64,000 nt of DNA from Methanoregulaceae archaeon UBA467 (GCA_002503825.1 DASP01000014.1:1-64000), one strand, 5' to 3'. Shown: positions 17,670-27,226, counted from the stretch's first letter. The notes: generated by a model not told the origin, from the sequence alone. Numbers and translations are program-made.

Positions 17670-19328
17670 ATGCAGACGCAGCCTGTGACCAATCTGAAGC
17701 GCTATAAGGAGATAGGAGAGGTCCTGCTAAAATGGGGGTTTGGAACAACAGTCCTCGAAGACCTCTCGCCGGGACTTGCCGCCCTGAACATCAATGAACG
17801 CCTGCATCCCGAAATTGCAGGGATGTCGGTATATGAGCGAATGCGTCATGTCCTTGAAGACCTTGGTCCGACTTTTGTAAAATTCGGGCAGATACTCTCA
17901 ACCAGGCGCGAGATGATCTCACAGGAGATGTTCAATGAACTCTCAAAACTCCAGGATAAGGTAGCACCACTCCCGTTCGAAGAGATCCGTCCGACAATAG
18001 AGAAATACTGCGGCCCTGTTGATGAAGCGTTTCTTGAATTTGATAAAACTCCCTTTGCAGCCGCCTCGATATCGCAGGTACACAAGGCGATGCTCCATGA
18101 CGGCACTGTCGTTGCCGTCAAGGTACAACGCCCCGGGATAGCCGAACTGATCGAGATCGACCTGCCGATGTTTGAGAGGATGGCGGAGCGGATGGAAAAA
18201 CTCTCGCCTGAAGCACGGGTCTTTAACCCCCACGAGATGGTCAGGGAATTCGCGATACAAATCCGGAAAGAACTTGATTTTACACGAGAGGGAAAAAATG
18301 CCGAGATCCTTGCGGCAAATATGGCAGATATCCCTGAGATCAAAATCCCAAAAATTTACTGGAAATATTCGGGAGAACAGGTTCTCACGATGGAATTTGT
18401 CAGCGGCTGCAGGATCGATGATCTTGAGACGATCAGGTTGTGGGGAGTAGACCCGTTAAAAATAGCAGATGCCGGATTTTATTCATACATCAGGCAGATC
18501 TTCCGTGACGGGTTCTTCCATGCCGACCCACACCCCGGAAACCTCCTCGTCTCCCCCTATGGACAACTCATATTCCTTGATTTTGGCATGGTGGTCCTCC
18601 TCCGGCCGGAACGGAGACAGATTTTTATCAAGGTGCTGGTGTCAATTGTCGAGAGCGATGTCGATACCCTTGTTGAATGTTTTGAAAAACTGGGGCTTAC
18701 ATTCAGGCAGCAGGATATCGAACCTCTGAAAGACGAGTTGTATTCGGCACTCAGGGAATACCAGTCATCCCAGCTCAGCGAGTTCAACGTCGGCAGTGCA
18801 ATGGAATCTCTCCCGAAAATCCTCCAGAAATATCACCTCGTTGTACCGGGTTCGCTGATGATGGTCCTCAAGGTTATCTGGATGATCTATGACGTGGCAC
18901 TCAGGCTTGACCCCACGTTTAACTTCAACCAGCGCGTTAAGCCTCATTTTGAAGAAATTGTCCGGAGTAGTTTCCTCTCACAGGAAACACTCAGCAAACT
19001 TCCCCTCTCGCTGATGGAGATGGCCGAAGCCATGATGAATCTGCCAAAAGCCGTCAACCAGACGCTGCACAGTATCGGGCATGGCGAATTCAAACTTGAG
19101 GTCGAGGCCAATGACTTAAAAACGCTGAGCACATCCATCCAGCAGTCCTCGGACAGGGCCCTTATCGGGATGATCGTATCAGCGATTGTCATCGGGGCAT
19201 CAATAGTCGTGCATGCAGCTGACGCCCAGATAACAGGGTGGCTCTTTTATGTCACCTTTATCGTTTACATCGCTGCAATTTTTATCGCAGTCGTTTCACT
19301 GGCACGGCTGCTGAAAAGGCATAATTAA
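17670..19328 (+). CDS. ABC1/UbiB-family atypical kinase-like membrane protein
   Basis: A 552-aa protein of the ADCK/UbiB/AarF family. Hallmarks are the K-x-G-Q motif in FVKFGQILSTR, the alanine-rich loop PFAAASISQVHKA, the ATP lysine in VAVKVQRPG, the catalytic loop FFHADPHPGNLL and D-F-G in LIFLDFGM. Two membrane helices end the protein (from about residue 495). Characterised members act as ATPases that help assemble isoprenoid quinones. Methanomicrobiales have no ubiquinone, so the role here is open; lipid or isoprenoid handling at the membrane is a reasonable inference. Confidence 0.9.
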   Translation: MQTQPVTNLKRYKEIGEVLLKWGFGTTVLEDLSPGLAALNINERLHPEIAGMSVYERMRHVLEDLGPTFVKFGQILSTRREMISQEMFNELSKLQDKVAPLPFEEIRPTIEKYCGPVDEAFLEFDKTPFAAASISQVHKAMLHDGTVVAVKVQRPGIAELIEIDLPMFERMAERMEKLSPEARVFNPHEMVREFAIQIRKELDFTREGKNAEILAANMADIPEIKIPKIYWKYSGEQVLTMEFVSGCRIDDLETIRLWGVDPLKIADAGFYSYIRQIFRDGFFHADPHPGNLLVSPYGQLIFLDFGMVVLLRPERRQIFIKVLVSIVESDVDTLVECFEKLGLTFRQQDIEPLKDELYSALREYQSSQLSEFNVGSAMESLPKILQKYHLVVPGSLMMVLKVIWMIYDVALRLDPTFNFNQRVKPHFEEIVRSSFLSQETLSKLPLSLMEMAEAMMNLPKAVNQTLHSIGHGEFKLEVEANDLKTLSTSIQQSSDRALIGMIVSAIVIGASIVVHAADAQITGWLFYVTFIVYIAAIFIAVVSLARLLKRHN

Positions 19329-19347
19329 TCCGGAAAAACCGGATTAA
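19325..19347. terminator. Perfect hairpin between convergent genes
   Basis: TTAATCCGG-AAAAA-CCGGATTAA: a 9-bp perfect stem with a 5-base loop. It contains the TAA stop of the kinase gene on one strand and the TTA-encoded stop of the 59-aa gene on the other. It probably marks the 3' ends of both transcripts; archaeal termination by hairpins is not established, so this may act in 3'-end stability. Confidence 0.5.
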
Positions 19348-19523
19348 ACGCTTTTTGTAAGTTTATAACCAAAAATAATGGCGACTACACCGAATACGAT
19401 GCAGAACACGCCGAATATCTTGTCCATAATCTGGATAATCAAAGACAGGTTAAACAAAAGCGCTATGCCTACAATAATTGTGATTATCCCTGCAATAAAT
19501 GCAATTGCTGCGATCCAGTCCAT
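19344..19523 (-). CDS. Small two-helix membrane protein, 59 aa
   Basis: Short gene on the minus strand: MDWIAAIAFIAGIITIIVGI, then a second hydrophobic segment and a basic end, KLTKSV. Start supported by GTGGAG ribosome site eight bases before the ATG at 19523. The two helices are separated by a short IIQIMDKIFG loop. Its stop lies within the shared hairpin with the convergent UbiB-like gene. No family recognised. The opposite-strand open frame here (19378-19629) is its shadow. Confidence 0.65.
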   Translation of the reverse strand: MDWIAAIAFIAGIITIIVGIALLFNLSLIIQIMDKIFGVFCIVFGVVAIIFGYKLTKSV

Positions 19524-19764
19524 TCTAACTCCACTCTGCTGTGGGACTATTCAGAATTTAAATATAGCGGTATTTCACCGGGCGGTCGGGAGTATCCGGG
19601 AGGAAGGGATCGGCTCTACCCTGCATTAAGGTAATTTTATCAATAAAACAGGCATGCTTCACTCCCGAAATAAAGTAATACGCCGCGCCATTACCAGGAA
19701 CGCCTCACATGGAGCCGGATATGCTCCCTGGTTCGCGCCGGAAAAAAACGGGAAGAGATAATAC

Positions 19765-20700
19765 ATGCAGGCAGACTATAGTCAGGCATATATCTCCACA
19801 ACCGGTGTTACAAAAGTGTCGCAACTTGATGATTTTTTAAAGCCACTCCATCACGGCGTCTGGGAAGTTGAAATACCCAAGGAATCCGTGACCGAACCAC
19901 TGGATGCCGGCTGGGAGCGATCGGCAATCAATGTACCGTCTCCGGGGACCATCGCCAGTTACCGGAAAGGGCACTATCATGTCCATGAGACAGAGACAGA
20001 ATGGCGTGTCCACCTCGACCGTTACGACCCGAAGATCCGTCCCGTCATGCACCTTGTCGATGACGCCCCGCTGCTCCTGATGATTGGCGGCACCGTGGTT
20101 GCCCTTGCAAGAAAAAGCAGGGGCATAAACGGGAAAGATACATCCGCAGTCCTCGAGGAGCAGACGACCGCATGGCAGATCATCGTTCTCATCGGGATAT
20201 CCATGGTGCTTGTCGGGATCTCTATTGTTCTCAACCCGCACACCACATTCGGGGCCATTACAAACCTGTTGATACCGGCACTCCTCATAATCCTCGGGAT
20301 TATCATTGCGGGCAGGGGGATGAAATTCAGACCTTTTGCATTCGTTTCAGTACGAAATATCCTGATGGGTGCAGGCGTTGTTGTGATAGGTGCGGTGTCG
20401 CTCGTCTCCGGCCTTGAACTGTGGGGAGCGGTTATCCTAGCAATCCTGTCAATCTGGGGATTTGGTAGTGCTATTATGGCGCTTCGGCGAGTTTCCCATG
20501 GCAGGAAGGCCGTACCCGACGGTTTTTTTAAATGGCTGGCGATCGGAGTCCTTTCATTTGCCCTCACAGGCCTTATCACTTTTTTACCATACCAGTCTGT
20601 TGCACTGCTGATGATACTCCTCGGCGCAATTGCAATACTCCTCGGTATTACCCTTATTATCAACGGCCTCAACCTGCGTCAGTGGATGAAAGAAGTATAA
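19765..20700 (+). CDS. Membrane protein with soluble N-terminal domain, unknown function
   Basis: A 311-aa protein. About 95 soluble residues (HHGVWEVEIPKESVTEPLDA..., VHETETEWRVHLDRYDPK) are followed by six to seven membrane helices. The helix part recalls HdeD-like (DUF308) repeats (paired helices with an inner G-rich turn), but the match is by look only. The gene ends 12 bases before a copy of the 265-bp dispersed repeat. No operon partner. Confidence 0.65.
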   Translation: MQADYSQAYISTTGVTKVSQLDDFLKPLHHGVWEVEIPKESVTEPLDAGWERSAINVPSPGTIASYRKGHYHVHETETEWRVHLDRYDPKIRPVMHLVDDAPLLLMIGGTVVALARKSRGINGKDTSAVLEEQTTAWQIIVLIGISMVLVGISIVLNPHTTFGAITNLLIPALLIILGIIIAGRGMKFRPFAFVSVRNILMGAGVVVIGAVSLVSGLELWGAVILAILSIWGFGSAIMALRRVSHGRKAVPDGFFKWLAIGVLSFALTGLITFLPYQSVALLMILLGAIAILLGITLIINGLNLRQWMKEV

Positions 20701-20711
20701 AAAACATTTTT

Positions 20712-20980
20712 TCCCTGTTGACATCCTCATTTCGATAAAACATGTTCGATACAATTCTCTGACACGAGGGGTTGCACCCCATCCTGCCCTACACCGCTGC
20801 AGGAGGGTCGGCAGGCAGGGTTGATAGGGATCCTGTTATTTTTAAAATAACAAGGGCCGTTCCCTGTCGCATTGTCGGGACTCACAAATACGATCACGGG
20901 CATCAGCCCCGGGAGTGTCACGATGAGGAGTGCGGCAAAAGAAGAATGGCAAGAGATGCGGGAAGGAGGTCGACAGAGCG
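20712..20980 (-). repeat. 265-bp dispersed repeat, copy 1 (minus orientation)
   Basis: When reverse-complemented this aligns end to end with copies at 33149-33414 and 39556-39820. Shared blocks include CCGCACTC, GACACTCC(C/G)GG(G/A)GGCTGAT, ATCAACCCTGCC and CCTC.TGTCAGAGAA.TG. Ends are eroded (C-TGTCGACC on the left, TCAACAGGGA on the right) relative to copy 3. It lies just after the stop of the gene at 19765. Confidence 0.75.
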
Positions 20981-21130
20981 TGTTATAAGCCTGGGGCTCA
21001 CAGATAAGCATGAAAAAGGAGGGCAGCCGGTTATTAACCGGACTTTCTCATACCCGTCACTATTTTAGCAGTTTTCACAACGTTTATGTGACATCCCCGG
21101 GTAATGGAAGGATAGGTGTGAGACATTTCT

Positions 21131-22402
21131 GTGCAGGAGGACCCCGGGGCGGTAACTGTCGAACGCAGGCAGGCAACAGATGCACTCATCACGAGGGTCG
21201 CGTGGTACTCGCTCCTTGTCAATGCAGGTCTGGTCGCAACAAAACTGTTCCTTTCTTACCTCTCCGGGAGTCTTGCCCTTGAAGCCGATGCCATCCACTC
21301 CTTTGTCGATGTTATCGCTTCAGTCGCCCTTATCGTCGGCGTACGGCTTTCATCCCGTAAAAGCAGGAATTTTCCATACGGCCTTTACAAGGTGGAAAAT
21401 ATCGTATCCGTCATAATCGCGTTCCTTGTCTTTATTACGGCCTTCGAGATTGCTGCCGAGGCGCTGAGCGGGACAGGGGCCGTCAACCCGCCCGGCGGCT
21501 GGGTGGTCATCGCGGTTGCAGCCCTCGTATCGGTCCCCTATCTCCTCGGAACCTATGAGATCAGGGTCGGAAAAGCCTGCAACTCCCCGAGCCTTGTAGC
21601 TGATGGAAAACAGCACCGGGTCGATGTGCTCTCCACTTCTGTCGTCTTCTTCGCCCTCCTGGCACAGTATTTCGGGGTCCCGTTCGACAATATAGCGGCC
21701 GTTATAGTCGCCTGCTTTATTGCGTGGTCGGGGTGGGGTATTCTCAGGGAAAGCATGAAGACGCTCCTTGACGCGTCCATCGATTATGAAACCCGGGATA
21801 CCATCAGGTCTGTCATCCTCTCCGACCCGCTGGTGAAGGGGATAAAGGATCTCACCGGGAGAAATTCGGGCAGATATATCTTTGTCGAGGCAACCGTCGT
21901 AATGCATGAGACCGACTTCGGGGACGCCCACCTTGCAAGTGAACGTATCCAGACAAAGATCCGCGAGCTGGTCCCGAATGTGGAACGTGCAACTATTCAC
22001 TACGAACCGGAGGAACGATCTCACCTGAGATATGCAGTCCCGCTCAGCGATCCGTCCGGGACTGTCAGCCCGCATTTTGGTGAGGCGTCCTTTTTTGCCA
22101 TTCTCGATATTTCAGTCAATAAACCAGAATTAAAAAAGAGAGAGATCGTTTCAAACCCCGCAAAAGACATGGAACGCCAGAAAGGCATACGGACGGCGGA
22201 ATATATCCTTTCATTGAAGCCCGACGTGGTCTTTTCAAAGCAGTCCCTCTCGGGAAAGTCGGCAGAATATGTCTTCGAATCGGCCAGGATCGAAATTCGG
22301 CGAACTGATGAGACGGATCTTGACAGCCTCACAGCAGGTATTATCAGGGAACTTGAAGAAGAGCACGCACGTGAGGACAAAGACAGAGATAATGCTGTAT
22401 AG
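21131..22402 (+). CDS. CDF metal exporter fused to a NifX-like domain
   Basis: A 423-aa protein. Residues 1 to ~300 are a cation diffusion facilitator: the helix-2 metal site LEADAIHSFVDVIAS, the helix-5 site in DGKQHRVDVLSTS, and a cytoplasmic C-terminal domain. Residues ~308-410 match the dinitrogenase Fe-Mo-cofactor (NifX/NafY) fold: Y-A-V-P-L-S-D-P-S-G-T-V-S-P-H-F-G-E-A, then L-K-P-D-V-V-F-S-K. It probably exports Zn, Fe or Mn while the added domain senses a metal or cluster. The start is GTG with AGGTGTG about ten bases upstream. Confidence 0.87.
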   Translation: MQEDPGAVTVERRQATDALITRVAWYSLLVNAGLVATKLFLSYLSGSLALEADAIHSFVDVIASVALIVGVRLSSRKSRNFPYGLYKVENIVSVIIAFLVFITAFEIAAEALSGTGAVNPPGGWVVIAVAALVSVPYLLGTYEIRVGKACNSPSLVADGKQHRVDVLSTSVVFFALLAQYFGVPFDNIAAVIVACFIAWSGWGILRESMKTLLDASIDYETRDTIRSVILSDPLVKGIKDLTGRNSGRYIFVEATVVMHETDFGDAHLASERIQTKIRELVPNVERATIHYEPEERSHLRYAVPLSDPSGTVSPHFGEASFFAILDISVNKPELKKREIVSNPAKDMERQKGIRTAEYILSLKPDVVFSKQSLSGKSAEYVFESARIEIRRTDETDLDSLTAGIIRELEEEHAREDKDRDNAV

Positions 22403-22560
22403 CGCTTTGTCTGCCGGCAGTGCAGGAAGGAGTTTTTATGGGAATGCCGTTATATTCCGGGCTACGGTATCGCCGTCCTTTAAAACACTGGTAATCCCGG
22501 GCCGGAGATGGCCAATCGGAATCAGGTTTATCAGGATGTATGAAGAAACAGGTTAATTAC

Positions 22561-23940
22561 ATGGATGATAAGGCGGGAAACAGGCGGTACATTCTGAAAA
22601 AGCTGCTTGAAGCGGTACTTGTTTTTGTGGTAACCGGTATGGCGGCACCACTTATCATCGGGGCGATTACCGGAATTTCCGGCGGAGTAATCCTCACGCT
22701 GGTGACCTCCATATTTTTGCTGCAGGCCGCAGCTCCGCCTGTCGGCCTCGCCCTCGGCCTCACACCTTATTCAATCGTCATAATAATGGGATTTTTTGCA
22801 TTTGGCATCACACTTGCCATTTTCTCGGTGTGCCAGGGGCTTGCAGCGACATCGGAGCGTGTGAGCAGCTGGATTGACAGGCTGCGTAATACAACAGACA
22901 AGTACCCGCAGATCCAGAAATACGGGGCGATATCCTGTATTTTTATCGCATGGATACCCGGAATAGGCCTCTACGGGACTCCGGTCATCGCATGGCTCAT
23001 GAAATGGCGGAAGCTCCCTTCAATTTTGTTCACGGTGAGCGGGTTTCTGGTCGCAGCAGTATTTGTACTCTTCTTTGCATCAATGATCACCGAGATCCTC
23101 CTGTTGATTGCACGTACCGGCGTAATCATTTTTATTGTCGCATCGGCCTGTGCAACCGGTTTCTATGTTACAAAAGGAGACCTGATGACACTTTTAAACG
23201 ATAAAAAATTCATACTTATCGCACTTTTTGCAAATGCAGTTATTATTCCCGTTGTAGCATATCTTCTCGCGGTCCTGTTTCAGCTCCCCGGGAGTGCAAT
23301 GATCGGACTTATCCTCGTCGGGTGCGCAGCAGGGTCCGCGTTCCTGCCAAGGTCCGTGCAGGTCGGTACCGCACATACAGGGCGGGCTGCAGCCCTTTCA
23401 GCAGTACTTATGATTCTCTCGGCAGTCGTTCTTTTACCGCTCCTCTTTTTATTCTCACCCGTAGTTCCCCCTCATCATACCTACCCGCTCATTGCTGCAG
23501 TTTTCCTGCTGGTACTCATCCCGTTCGTTGCAGCTACGGGCATCCGTTCACGAAAGGAGGTTATCGCCATCCGGCTCAGCCGCTGGATGTCGGCCATCGC
23601 CTACATCGCATTTATTGCAACATTTATCGCGGTATTTCTTGTGAATTATGACCAGCTGCCGGACGTTGCCGGCACAGGTGGTATCATCGCCGCAATCCTC
23701 TTTGTAGCCATTGCCTTTGGCACCGGCAGTCTCCTGTCAGGGCGGAAACCCGGCAATAAAGGTATCCTGTCCTTCGGGACTGCACAGAGACATATTGCCG
23801 TTGCCGCTGTCGCGGCCTATGCCGGATTTAATGATCCTGCAGTTCTTGTCATGGTCCTTGGTATCGGGATCATAGGTCTTGCAGTGCTCTGGATTATCGG
23901 ACTAATCCGGAAGAGAATGGCAGTTCCTGCAGAGGAGTGA
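22561..23940 (+). CDS. Multidrug-export-like and BASS-like fused membrane protein
   Basis: A 459-aa protein with about 13 helices. The N-terminal ~170 residues match the small multidrug export family (DUF2391-like: AAPPVGLALGLTPYSIVIIM and ISCIFIAWIPGIGLYGTPVI). The remaining part looks like a bile-acid:sodium-symporter (BASS) fold (GLILVGCAAGSAFLPRSVQV; FNDPAVLVMVLGIGIIGL). The start at 22561 is preferred because ACAGGTTA sits eight bases before it; ATG 22540 would add seven residues. It probably pumps a small organic or inorganic substrate; the substrate is unknown. Confidence 0.72.
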   Translation: MDDKAGNRRYILKKLLEAVLVFVVTGMAAPLIIGAITGISGGVILTLVTSIFLLQAAAPPVGLALGLTPYSIVIIMGFFAFGITLAIFSVCQGLAATSERVSSWIDRLRNTTDKYPQIQKYGAISCIFIAWIPGIGLYGTPVIAWLMKWRKLPSILFTVSGFLVAAVFVLFFASMITEILLLIARTGVIIFIVASACATGFYVTKGDLMTLLNDKKFILIALFANAVIIPVVAYLLAVLFQLPGSAMIGLILVGCAAGSAFLPRSVQVGTAHTGRAAALSAVLMILSAVVLLPLLFLFSPVVPPHHTYPLIAAVFLLVLIPFVAATGIRSRKEVIAIRLSRWMSAIAYIAFIATFIAVFLVNYDQLPDVAGTGGIIAAILFVAIAFGTGSLLSGRKPGNKGILSFGTAQRHIAVAAVAAYAGFNDPAVLVMVLGIGIIGLAVLWIIGLIRKRMAVPAEE

Positions 23941-23998
23941 GAGAAACATCCGGGGACTGTCATCTGAAGGGATCCGGACCCTGCCGTCTGCTCTCCCT

Positions 23999-24445
23999 TC
24001 ACCTGACAGGCGGATATGCAATCAACCCTTCTTTTATCCCTCGTAAAAAACCTGCTTTTTTGTATAATGCAAAGACGGAATCGTCCTTCCGGCCCGTGAG
24101 CAGCATCACCTTGTAACAGTCCTTTTGCCATGCATACGTGAGGACATATGAAAGAAGGTCCCCGGCATGGCCCTTATTCCTGTATTCTTTCCGGGTCACC
24201 ACGTTCTCGATAATACCATAAGGACGGGCCCCCCTCGTAAGGTTGGGGACAACTGAGAGAACACAACTGCTGACTGGCAGGGATTCAATTTCGAGGATGA
24301 ACAGGCAGGAACGATGGTCATTCATAAGGTCGGCCCATGCCCTCTGAAGTGCAGGATTCCCGGCCTGTTCATCGTGTTCGTGCATGTGTGAATAGAGGTC
24401 GACAATCCCGGCAAAGTCACCGTCGTTTGCAGGCCTGATATGCAT
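23999..24445 (-). CDS. GNAT-family acetyltransferase
   Basis: A 148-aa N-acetyltransferase. The acetyl-CoA site is ENVVTRKEYRNKGHAGDLLS (the R-x-x-G-x-G/A pyrophosphate loop), then VMLLTGRKDDSVFALYKKAG, and a C-terminal GFL...G. Alone and convergent with the BASS-like gene. The acceptor cannot be predicted. Confidence 0.87.
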   Translation of the reverse strand: MHIRPANDGDFAGIVDLYSHMHEHDEQAGNPALQRAWADLMNDHRSCLFILEIESLPVSSCVLSVVPNLTRGARPYGIIENVVTRKEYRNKGHAGDLLSYVLTYAWQKDCYKVMLLTGRKDDSVFALYKKAGFLRGIKEGLIAYPPVR

Positions 24446-24775
24446 AGTGAACCTTCCTGTTCAGAGTGTACACCCGGAAACGATAAAAGCCGGCATATCC
24501 CGATTCGGTACCTGTCATCAAAAGGCCTGACATATATTTTCCTTTTCAAAGACTTTCCGCCAATTCCGGTAACAGGCCACAATATTAACGTCAATTGACG
24601 TGCGGATTTCATTTTCCGGGATCATGAGTGAGAAAAAGGGGTGCGCGAAGGACATGATTGCGGCAATATTTATATCCCGGATGCACATTTAGTATCTCTT
24701 TGATTCACGTGAATAGAGACGATTCAAAACATTTTAACTCGTGCATGAAGAATAAATGAATATAGAGGATAATAT
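24446..24775 (+). promoter_or_regulatory. Intergenic region before the zinc-ribbon gene
   Basis: 330 bases with no gene seen. The end holds an AT-rich stretch (AATAAATGAATATAGA) and GAGGATAAT just before the ATG at 24776, as a likely ribosome site. Confidence 0.4.
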
Positions 24776-25084
24776 ATGGAACCAGCAAGGCAGGACAGGG
24801 ACGCCACACCCTGCAGTGAAACCACTGAAAAAGACAATGAATTAATTTCACGTGTATTATCCGCTGCTGCAAAAAAATCCAACCAGCAGATTTTCGAATG
24901 TGAAAAATGTCATCGTACCTATTTTCTTGATGCGTGTGTTACAAGGAGCGACGTGTATGAGCTATGCCCCGCATGCCGGAAATTTTTCGTTCTCCGGTGC
25001 TCCCGGTGCGGAAAAAGTTACCGGGCCGACATTTTTGATGGGAATGGCTGTTGCAGGGAATGTGTCGAATCAGAAAAAAAATAA
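24776..25084 (+). CDS. Small protein with four CxxC motifs
   Basis: A 102-aa protein. The first 40 residues are polar; then come paired cysteines F-E-C-E-K-C-H, E-L-C-P-A-C-R, L-R-C-S-R-C-G and G-C-C-R-E-C. These can bind two zinc ions in two ribbon-like knuckles. A short GAGGAT ribosome site precedes the ATG. Possibly an RNA- or DNA-binding adaptor; the neighbours give no clue. Confidence 0.7.
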   Translation: MEPARQDRDATPCSETTEKDNELISRVLSAAAKKSNQQIFECEKCHRTYFLDACVTRSDVYELCPACRKFFVLRCSRCGKSYRADIFDGNGCCRECVESEKK

Positions 25085-25185
25085 TGATAACCTCCTGATA
25101 AAGACCGATTGGCAATTTTACCTGAATAAATTATTCTTTTTAAAAATAAGAAGCATTTCGAATAATTTTTCACACGCGATTCAGG

Positions 25186-25200
25186 ACTATCCAATTATAT
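25186..25200 (+). promoter_or_regulatory. TATA-like element for the gene at 25267
   Basis: TATCCAATTATATAC about 70 bases before the start codon, the only TATA-like sequence in the 180-base gap. Confidence 0.35.
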
Positions 25201-25266
25201 ACCCCAACACCGATATCAAAAATATTCCGTGTGTTTCAGCATGGGCAGTCAAGGGTGTTGAGTTGA

Positions 25267-26520
25267 ATGATTAAGAAGAAAATACTGCTGGTTTTGTGTA
25301 TTATTCTTGGTATCCTGGTGTGTATCCCGGCAGGTACATCATCCGGCACGGATGCCGGTACTGAAGTGGCCGGAGCGGAACCAGGCATTTCAGGAAACCC
25401 GGGAGCAGCCGGCGCGACTATCGCATGGGTGGTTTCAACGATCGGAGAATCTGAAGAGACATACTACTCACCGTATCTTACGACAGACCGCAATGGTCGT
25501 CCCCATATCTGTTTTACCATGAAAAGAGACGAAATCGATTACTCGCTGATGTATGCAACACAGGAACGCGGCGCATGGAAGATTGAAACAGTCGATGACG
25601 AGTCGTCGGTGCTGCGGGAAGCGCAGGTGGCCACCGACCAGTCAGGCTATCCTCATATCATATACGGCTACCTTCTCGACGGGGTGAGTGCGGAATACGG
25701 TATAAAATATGCCCACAAAGACCGCTTCGGCTGGCATATTGAGACGCTGACAACGATCGGGCAGACATATGGAAACCCGGCCATAGCAGTGGATATCCGG
25801 GGGACACCACATATTGCATACATCTCCTATCCCGATGCCGGATTGAATTACGCGAAAAGAACCTCGCACGGCTGGGATATTACAACCGTGGATACCAGCG
25901 GCAATATGGAGTGGCCCTCGATACGGCTTGACCGGAACGGCAATCCACATATTGTGTATACCCTGATGGAGGGGTGGTTCCACCGTGAGAAATGGTATGC
26001 AGAACGCGACAGCACCGGCTGGCATACCGATCTTCTGGACGACAATTATTCCGGCAGGTTTGCGGGTTTTGACCTCGACCTCCTCGGAACTCCGCATATC
26101 GCTTTTATGCGGGAACCCGGGAGTATCCAGGAATGCGAGATTGTCTATATCACAAAGGACCGTTCCGGCTGGCAGTACGAGACCGTCACGACCGGTGAAC
26201 TGGATGAATATGTTTCGCTCGCCGTCAGGAACACCGGGGGTCCGGGTATCAGTTATTCACGGGTCAATTCCTATGGTACGACAGAATCAGATGACTACGC
26301 ATGGAAAGGCAGCGGCACATGGCATTATGAGACCGTCGCTGCAAACGGCGAGTATGGAGAGATAAAACCTTCAAATCCGGTCGCCTATGGCAGCGGGACC
26401 CAGGCCTGCATGGTATTTTCAACGAGTAATGAAGGCATGAACGGTGCATCCGGTGTGCTACGGTATGCCGTCCGGTCTTTTGGCCCTGTGTCTCCCGGGC
26501 CCCGCATTCTCCCGTCATAA
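25267..26520 (+). CDS. Secreted repeat (probable beta-propeller) protein
   Basis: A 417-aa exported protein. The signal peptide is MIKKKILLVLCIILGILVCI. A repeat unit of 40-50 residues follows: D-x-x-G-x-P-H-I-x-Y, then Y-A-x-R-x-x-x-G-W-x-x-E-T-V. It occurs about seven times (for example RNGRPHICFTMK, RGTPHIAYISY, NGNPHIVYTLM, LGTPHIAFMRE). This is the layout of sialidase/BNR-like propellers. No anchor follows, so it is probably released or wall-bound. Ligand unknown. Confidence 0.78.
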   Translation: MIKKKILLVLCIILGILVCIPAGTSSGTDAGTEVAGAEPGISGNPGAAGATIAWVVSTIGESEETYYSPYLTTDRNGRPHICFTMKRDEIDYSLMYATQERGAWKIETVDDESSVLREAQVATDQSGYPHIIYGYLLDGVSAEYGIKYAHKDRFGWHIETLTTIGQTYGNPAIAVDIRGTPHIAYISYPDAGLNYAKRTSHGWDITTVDTSGNMEWPSIRLDRNGNPHIVYTLMEGWFHREKWYAERDSTGWHTDLLDDNYSGRFAGFDLDLLGTPHIAFMREPGSIQECEIVYITKDRSGWQYETVTTGELDEYVSLAVRNTGGPGISYSRVNSYGTTESDDYAWKGSGTWHYETVAANGEYGEIKPSNPVAYGSGTQACMVFSTSNEGMNGASGVLRYAVRSFGPVSPGPRILPS

Positions 26521-26526
26521 CCTTTT

Positions 26527-26637
26527 TTAAGCCATCTCGCTGTTTTTTATGGATTTATAGATACCCAGATCTTTAAGGAAGTACTGAGTAGTCTCTGAAT
26601 CGCCGCCGGGACGCCCTTCGGGGGCGGCAAATTTCAT
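26527..26637 (-). CDS. Small conserved open reading frame, 36 aa, repeat copy A
   Basis: Encodes M-K-F-A-A-P-E-G-R-P-G-G-D-S-E-T-T-Q, then YFLKDLGIYKSIKNSEMA. A related frame lies at 56044-56144, and the two copies differ largely at third codon positions in the shared stretches (GGC/GGT, TTT/TTC, TCC/TCA, GAG/GAA), which suggests coding. No convincing ribosome site. An imperfect stem (CCGCC...GGCGG) overlaps the start. Could be a small protein or the decayed end of a larger one. Confidence 0.4.
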   Translation of the reverse strand: MKFAAPEGRPGGDSETTQYFLKDLGIYKSIKNSEMA

Positions 26638-26678
26638 CGTTTTGGGAATGTTGGAAGGCCAGGCATCCCCACATATCA
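26537..26678. repeat. 140-bp repeat, copy A
   Basis: Pairs with 56044-56182. Both start TCGCTGTTTT, run the same 65 bases to AGTC.CTGAATC.CCGCC, then have a variable hairpin loop, GGCGGC.AA.TTCATC, and end near ACATATCA. It contains the small reading frame on the minus strand. Confidence 0.6.
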
Positions 26679-27226
26679 CGGTTAAATGAGAATATTTTAG
26701 CCCACACATTATAGCGAAGAGCCTTTTTTAATGGTACAGGCTATCACCCGACGGAAGAAATCCATTATTTTTAAAAAACAAACACGATATCCGGATCTGA
26801 CACCACTGTAAAAACTACCGGTATGGTCCGAATCAGACTGCGGAAACAGGCCATCACCAGAGTCATATCATGCTTCACAGATAATGAATTCAATTCTGTT
26901 CCATACACATTCCCGTGAACGATTAAGGGTTATCCGGATACAAAACCCCGCACTTCTATCTACCCGTACCATCAAACCGCAAAGCGAATCTCATACATTT
27001 CTCTCCTGACGCGGCCCGTTTCCTTCCCTGGGGGCATTCACCGGAACCCGGGATATCAGGGAGAGGAAATTTACTTGCAGGCGGATATGGACGTAATAAT
27101 GGATATACAGCGATAATTACAGATTTTCTTTCAGGTCCACATCTCCAGACATACACGGATATGACTTCTTATAACAAAAAAAAATGGATGCGGGTAAGAT
27201 CAGGATTATGGAATAGTGGGAATTCA
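26679..27226. other. Intergenic, no gene seen
   Basis: About 550 bases with AT-rich and mixed sequence between the small repeat and the promoter of the receiver-domain gene. No family-like frame found. Confidence 0.4.

Noticed and set aside
20772..21068. 98-codon open frame after the membrane-protein gene
   Set aside because: It is carried by the dispersed repeat and shares no start or frame with the other copies.
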